Source: Prochlorococcus sp. AG-670-O11 (GTDB lineage: Bacteria > Cyanobacteriota > Cyanobacteriia > PCC-6307 > Cyanobiaceae). Taken from it: a DNA stretch of 15,665 nucleotides. The stretch is from NCBI GenBank assembly GCA_003211335.1, contig QCTA01000021.1, forward strand, positions 1-15,665. Direction: 5' to 3'. The position numbers and the translations under genes are program-made. Under the pieces are notes generated by a model. That model was not told where the DNA came from. It made no database searches and saw only the letters and a program-made list of their open reading frames with translations. The number at the start of each line of letters is the position of its first letter. Position 1 is the first letter of the stretch. Positions 11,976 through 15,665 of this stretch are shown in pieces.

Positions 11976-12461
11976 ATGTTAATAGGAACTTTATTTACTG
12001 GTGAGATAGCTAAAAGTGCACTAGTTGCTTATATCCATTATTTAGGGATAATACTTTGCTTTGGATCCCTTTTATTTGAAAGGCTGACTTTAAAAGTTGA
12101 TCTTAATAGAAACCAAACTATTTCAATGGTTGTTGCAGATGTTATTTATGGCTTAGCTGGGGTTGCAATATTGGTTACTGGAATTTTAAGGGTTAAATAT
12201 TTTGGACAAGGAGGTGATTTTTATACAGAAAATCCAATTTTTTGGATTAAAGTATCCCTATATATTTTGGTTGGATTATTATCTTTATACCCAACAACAA
12301 CTTATATTTTGTGGGCGATACCATTGAGTAAAAATAAATTACCTGAGATCTCAGAAAAACTTGTAAAAAGATTTAGATTTATCATTACAACTGAATTAGT
12401 AGGTTTTGCAACTATCCCTCTTTTCGCGACTTTAATGGCGAGAGGCGTGGGTCTTGGTTGA
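11976..12461 (+). CDS. DUF2214 family membrane protein
   Basis: A 161-residue integral membrane protein of the DUF2214 family. Features are A-Y-I-H-Y-L-G (about residues 18-24), F-E-R after the first helix, the A-D-V-I-Y-G-L-A-G segment, G-I-L-R-V-K-Y-F-G-Q-G-G then Y-T-E-N-P-I-F-W-I-K, and L-L-S-L-Y-P-T. Four membrane helices are expected near 12-34, 47-68, 87-106 and 136-156. The conserved His in the first helix and Arg/Lys in loops are kept, so it should be intact. Function is not established for the family. It is 12 bases upstream of the DUF1643 gene, so the two probably share a transcript. Confidence 0.88.
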   Translation: MLIGTLFTGEIAKSALVAYIHYLGIILCFGSLLFERLTLKVDLNRNQTISMVVADVIYGLAGVAILVTGILRVKYFGQGGDFYTENPIFWIKVSLYILVGLLSLYPTTTYILWAIPLSKNKLPEISEKLVKRFRFIITTELVGFATIPLFATLMARGVGLG

Positions 12462-12473
12462 AAAAAAAATTTT

Positions 12474-13010
12474 ATGGAAAGAAGTTGTTTAATTAGCACA
12501 AATAAAGAATATAGATGGAGTTTAAGTTTTAAAATAAATAAATCAAATAAAGAAATAATTTTTATAGGTTTAAATCCATCCCTATCAGATTTAAATTATA
12601 TTGATAATACAACTAGGAAAATAGTCAAAATCTGCCAAAACCATAATTATGGAAATCTTAAAATAATAAATCTATTCGCTTTAATTTCCAAAACACCTGA
12701 TAAATTATTAACTCATAAGAAACCTATTGGCTATTTAAACAATAAGTTTATAAATAAAAGTTTAAAATACTGGTCTGAAAATAAAAATTGTCACTTGTGG
12801 TTGGGTTGGGGTAACAACGGGATCTTTCTTAATAGGAATTACAAAATTTCTAAAAAAATAATGAATTCTTATTCAATAAAAAAAGATAATTTTGGTAATC
12901 CTTTAGGTCCGCTTTTTATAAAAAAAACAAAAAAACAAAATCCTATACACCCGTTATATTGCTCTAATAATTCAGTACTTCAATCAGAATCTTCATTAAA
13001 GTTCTCGTGA
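12474..13010 (+). CDS. DUF1643 family protein
   Basis: A soluble 178-residue protein of the DUF1643 family. Diagnostic segments are R14-W-S-L, G32-L-N-P-S36, D44-N-T-T-R-K49, N66-L-F-A-L70, P84-I-G86, L110-G-W-G-N-N-G116 and the C-terminal H159-P-L-Y162. All conserved parts are present and the length is normal. The family's biochemical role is unknown. The repeated Asn/Asp/Gly motifs around the fold suggest an enzyme or ligand-binding protein. It follows the DUF2214 gene after 12 bases, so translation is likely coupled in an operon. The Lys/Asn-rich make-up matches the AT bias of its neighbours, giving no sign of recent transfer. Confidence 0.87.
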   Translation: MERSCLISTNKEYRWSLSFKINKSNKEIIFIGLNPSLSDLNYIDNTTRKIVKICQNHNYGNLKIINLFALISKTPDKLLTHKKPIGYLNNKFINKSLKYWSENKNCHLWLGWGNNGIFLNRNYKISKKIMNSYSIKKDNFGNPLGPLFIKKTKKQNPIHPLYCSNNSVLQSESSLKFS

Positions 13011-13073
13011 TGTAAAAAGCTAATGCTATTCTTTTAAAAATATGTTAAGTTTTAGGAAAATTTAAAATATGAG

Positions 13074-13202
13074 ATGAAAATCTCTAAACAATTACAAAAG
13101 CTAAAGAATTTAAATGTTAAAGCAGAAAACTGTTTAACAAGAGATGAGGCGAAAAAAATTATTATTAAAGCAACAAAGGCACAAAGTAAAATTACTTTTT
13201 AA
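13074..13202 (+). CDS. 42-residue basic hypothetical protein
   Basis: A short plus-strand gene encoding 42 Lys-rich residues with one cysteine (C20) and a helix-prone second half beginning C-L-T-R-D-E-A-K-K-I. The product is soluble, strongly basic and has no membrane segment. The ATG at 13074 overlaps a GAGATG context without a good ribosome-binding site. It lies 63 bases after the DUF1643 gene and 96 before pirin on the same strand. Helical and basic, it might bind nucleic acid, but there is no motif. Its protein-like ordering supports it moderately. Confidence 0.55.
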   Translation: MKISKQLQKLKNLNVKAENCLTRDEAKKIIIKATKAQSKITF

Positions 13203-13298
13203 AAATAATTTTTATAATTTTCATTTCTCTCAAATCCCATAATTGGACTCTTTAAGAAAGATAAATAAAAATTTTATAAATTTTTCATAAATGATTAG

Positions 13299-14030
13299 AT
13301 GGCTTTAAATATTCTCAAGTTCAGAAAATCTAGTGAAAGATTTAAATCAAATAGAGAGTGGCTTGATTCAAAGCACTCATTTTCTTTTGCAGAGCACAGT
13401 GATCCATCCTGGGATAATTTTGGAAAAATTAGAGTAATTAATGAGGATATAATTTCTCCTAATTCAGGTTTTAATACTCACTCTCATTCGAATATGGAGA
13501 TAGTCACAATAGTTATAAAAGGGGAAATTACACATAGAGACTCGTTAAATAATTTAGGAATAATACATGAAGATGAAGTGCAGGTTATGTCTGCAGGAAC
13601 AGGGATTTCTCATAGTGAAAAAAATGAAAAAAATACAGACTGCAAATTATTTCAGATATGGATATGTCCCGATGTGCAAGATCTCAAGCCGTCATATAAA
13701 CAAATTTCTATTAAGAATACTTCTGGGAATATTCTGATTATTGATTCTCTAAAAAAAAATAATTATCAGCTTTTTATAAATCAAGATATATCTATATGGC
13801 GGTGTAAATATAACCTTTTAATTAAAAAATATTTGCCTTCAGAAATAAAAAGATTTAATTGGATGCAAATAATAGAGGGTGAATTGTTAGTAAAAGATAA
13901 AAGTAATAAATTAATTAAAAAGCTCTGTACTGGTGACGGGTTGGGATTTGAGATTTCTGATTTTAGCGATATAGAAATTCATTCAGAAACTTTCGTCGAT
14001 ATGCTCTTATTTTCGATGCCGAAAATATAA
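13299..14030 (+). CDS. Pirin family protein
   Basis: A bicupin of the pirin family (quercetin 2,3-dioxygenase-like, as E. coli YhhW), 243 residues, which is normal. The metal site is intact in the N-terminal cupin: H61 and H63 in G-F-N-T-H-S-H-S-N-M-E, and H105 and E107 in G-T-G-I-S-H-S-E, matching His57, His59, His101 and Glu103 of YhhW. The opening R-x-x-x-x-R and S-F-S-F-A segments are also typical. YhhW-type members can cleave flavonols with bound metal in vitro, but the physiological substrate is unknown and the protein may act as a redox or iron sensor. The second cupin (about 150-243) is more divergent. It is followed, 3 bases on, by the convergent gene 14034-14348. Confidence 0.93.
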   Translation: MALNILKFRKSSERFKSNREWLDSKHSFSFAEHSDPSWDNFGKIRVINEDIISPNSGFNTHSHSNMEIVTIVIKGEITHRDSLNNLGIIHEDEVQVMSAGTGISHSEKNEKNTDCKLFQIWICPDVQDLKPSYKQISIKNTSGNILIIDSLKKNNYQLFINQDISIWRCKYNLLIKKYLPSEIKRFNWMQIIEGELLVKDKSNKLIKKLCTGDGLGFEISDFSDIEIHSETFVDMLLFSMPKI

Positions 14031-14033
14031 TAA

Positions 14034-14348
14034 TTAATCTAAAGAGTCTTTCTTAAATGCATTTAGAGCTTGTAATGCCATGTTGAGATGCACTTCCATA
14101 GCACCCAACGCAATTAAGGAATTAGAAGATTTATCTTTTAATAAGTTTTTATTTCGCTTAGAAATTGTCTTGATGACATCTTTAGTTACTTTCTCCCAGT
14201 TGTTTATTAGTTCGTCGAACTCTTGTTTTTCTAAGCTATCAGTATTTATTGCGTCATCAGAGGAATTAAGATCTTTTTGTGCATTTAGCATCAAATAAGT
14301 TAATTTTTTATGGCTTATTGATTGAGGTAAATTGTTAGATTCACTCAT
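14034..14348 (-). CDS. 104-residue hypothetical helical protein
   Basis: A soluble, predicted all-helical protein with no cysteine, signal peptide or membrane segment. The middle (E-F-D-E-L-I-N-N-W-E-K-V-T-K-D) and the C-terminal A-L-G-A-M-E-V-H-L-N-M-A-L-Q-A-L-N look like amphipathic helices that could pack as a bundle or dimer. The ATG at 14348 follows CAGGAAC, a plausible ribosome-binding site at short spacing. It is downstream of murD on the same strand with a 101-base gap, and convergent with pirin. The ordered composition makes it a confident gene of unknown function. Confidence 0.78.
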   Translation of the reverse strand: MSESNNLPQSISHKKLTYLMLNAQKDLNSSDDAINTDSLEKQEFDELINNWEKVTKDVIKTISKRNKNLLKDKSSNSLIALGAMEVHLNMALQALNAFKKDSLD

Positions 14349-14449
14349 GTTCCTGTCAAACTAATAACTAAAATTTAACTAAATAAGAAAAAATTTGCTA
14401 GTAGTGAAATGGTTGTAATGACCGACCTGGAATTGTCTCAACTAAATTT

Positions 14450-15665
14450 TTAATGCGCTAGAAGCTTGAGATTGAATTTTTCATGGATTAATTTCTTAAA
14501 AATATCTCCTCTTTGGGCATAATCTCTAAATTGATCAAAACTCGAACATGAAGGAGAAAATAACAAAGTTTCATTCTGATTATTGTCTATATAAGAATAG
14601 GCATAATTGATTACTTCTGAAAGATTATTAAAAGTCAAGATATCATTCTTAAATCCTCCCTCAAGGATCAATTTTTTTAAAGTTTGCGAGCTTTCGCCAA
14701 AAAGAAATACAGCTTTTGCTTTTTTATTAATAATCTTTACCCATTCAATAGAATCACCATTTTTTAACCTACCCCCAGAAATTATTATGGGAGCTCCTTT
14801 AATTGTATTTATACCTGCTATTGAAGATTCAAAATTGGTAGCCTTACTATCATTGATTATTTCAAGTTTATTGAGTTGGAGGATTGTCTCCATTCTATGT
14901 GGAAGTTGTTCATAGCTAACTAAAGCATTCTTTATAATCTCAGGGGATAATCCAATTTCTCTTGCAGCGGCTATAGCTAGTAATAGATTTTGAGAATTAT
15001 GATTACCTTTCAATTTAAAGTTTTTTAAACTCAATAGTTTTGTCCCTCTCTCCACTATAAATTGTTCATTATTTATCCAATAATCACAGTGATCTGAATC
15101 TGATTCGTTAGAATTAGTAGTTATCCATATTCCATTTGAAAGTGATTTAAAGTTTTCTCTTAAATATTTATCGTCGTAATTGTAAATTCTAAATTCTGAT
15201 TGTTTTAGTAAGCTATTTTTTATCTTGAAATAGTTATCAAGGGTTTTGTGACGGTCAAGATGGTCGGGAGTAAATGTTGTCCAAATTCCAATTTTGGGTT
15301 TGATGCAATGTGTTGCTATTTCTATTTGATAACTGCTTAATTCAGCGACTAACCAATCAATATTTTTGCTTTTTGTTGAGTAAGCAATTTTGCATAAAGG
15401 GGTCCCAATATTACCTGCAAATGGTGCAAATAAATTATTTTCTCTAAGTATATGACTTAATAAGTGAGTAACTGTAGTTTTCCCGTTAGTACCAGTTATC
15501 CCAATCCAATTTATATTTTTTAAACTTTCCCATGCGATATTTATTTCTCCTGTTACAACGATTTCTCTTTCTTTAAGTTTGATTATTGTTTCATGGTCAT
15601 AGGGTATGGCTGGACTTATAACAACCGATTCAATATGTTTAAGAAATGGAGAAAACTCATCAAAT
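14450..15665 (-). CDS. murD: UDP-N-acetylmuramoyl-L-alanine--D-glutamate ligase (MurD), 5' end beyond the window
   Basis: MurD adds D-glutamate to UDP-MurNAc-L-Ala with ATP in cytoplasmic peptidoglycan synthesis. About 404 residues are visible in one uninterrupted frame from 15664 to the stop at 14450-14452. Roughly the first 65-70 residues of the N-terminal UDP-binding domain lie past the edge. Seen in order are I-S-P-A-I-P, the ATP loop G-T-N-G-K-T-T (15473-15493), [18 protein letters not shown], the C-terminal-domain segment N-D-S-K-A-T-N, and [10 protein letters not shown] with R-G-D-x-F. All catalytic marks are intact. The GTG at 15055 is internal and should not be taken as the start. 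Confidence 0.95.
   Translation of the reverse strand, partial: FDEFSPFLKHIESVVISPAIPYDHETIIKLKEREIVVTGEINIAWESLKNINWIGITGTNGKTTVTHLLSHILRENNLFAPFAGNIGTPLCKIAYSTKSKNIDWLVAELSSYQIEIATHCIKPKIGIWTTFTPDHLDRHKTLDNYFKIKNSLLKQSEFRIYNYDDKYLRENFKSLSNGIWITTNSNESDSDHCDYWINNEQFIVERGTKLLSLKNFKLKGNHNSQNLLLAIAAAREIGLSPEIIKNALVSYEQLPHRMETILQLNKLEIINDSKATNFESSIAGINTIKGAPIIISGGRLKNGDSIEWVKIINKKAKAVFLFGESSQTLKKLILEGGFKNDILTFNNLSEVINYAYSYIDNNQNETLLFSPSCSSFDQFRDYAQRGDIFKKLIHEKFNLKLLAH

Noticed and set aside
14409..14453. 14-codon plus-strand frame upstream of the murD stop
   Set aside because: It is too short, with no ribosome-binding site; the slightly higher GC here may belong to a promoter or 3' region.
15053..15055. 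GTG as a start of a 201-residue ligase
   Set aside because: The same frame continues without a stop to the window edge and contains the MurD ATP loop, so this GTG is internal to murD.
1..15665. Search for tRNA, rRNA, CRISPR, insertion sequences and the Yfr1 core motif
   Set aside because: No cloverleaf-like sequence, regularly spaced direct repeats, transposase or Yfr1-like ACTCCTCACAC core was seen by eye; a covariance-model scan would be decisive.

Overview
The window is a very AT-rich, densely packed chromosomal segment that most resembles a high-light-adapted Prochlorococcus or a close marine picocyanobacterial relative. The reasons are codon third positions dominated by A and T, very short intergenic gaps, a DUF2214 membrane protein, an RRM-type small RNA-binding protein, a DesA-like acyl-lipid desaturase, and many proteins of 30-60 residues. 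This is inference: no rRNA, tRNA or photosystem gene in the window proves the taxon. I saw no tRNA, rRNA, CRISPR array, insertion sequence or integrase.

Layout. (1) 1-1060 holds small unknown genes: two overlapping minus-strand genes for CX3C-cysteine microproteins (63-363), a possible 35-residue ORF (426-533), a 70-residue protein (565-777), a long AT-rich inverted repeat (824-863), and a short plus-strand gene ending near 1058. (2) 1062-3801 encodes enzymes on the minus strand: a fatty acid desaturase, a dihydroflavonol-4-reductase-like SDR and an RRM RNA-binding protein with a possible overlapping leader ORF. (3) 3875-9655 is an accessory-looking tract of about 20 mostly tiny genes on both strands. 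Many encode one predicted membrane helix with an acidic or basic tail. Among them are three proteins of recognisable family: DUF805, a DUF861-type cupin and an EamA/DMT transporter. (4) 9805-15665 is more conventional: a HI0933/BaiN-like flavoprotein, a GAF protein with a four-cysteine C-terminal module, a DUF2214 protein, a DUF1643 protein, a 42-residue protein, pirin, an unknown helical protein, and the C-terminal ~404 residues of murD running off the right edge on the minus strand.

The most interesting signals are relationships among small proteins of unknown function within one window. Two neighbours share CX3C cysteine pairs (63-212 and 205-363). Two proteins about 6 kb apart share a C-terminal CP-x-E-x-I-x2-F-[IL]-x2-I-x-K-x-W-D signature (565-777 and 6955-7128). 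Two single-helix proteins share a DDQDGG tail that fits a DxDxDG metal-loop core (6272-6454 and 7607-7741). Also notable are an octanucleotide microsatellite across the stop codon of 4556-4885, frequent TTG starts, and very short upstream ORFs whose stops overlap downstream starts.

Functional coherence is limited. The desaturase and RRM genes fit a membrane-fluidity and cold-acclimation theme known from other cyanobacteria. MurD belongs to peptidoglycan synthesis. The microprotein tract looks like the rapidly evolving small-gene content of picocyanobacterial variable regions, and no pathway can be assigned to it from sequence alone.
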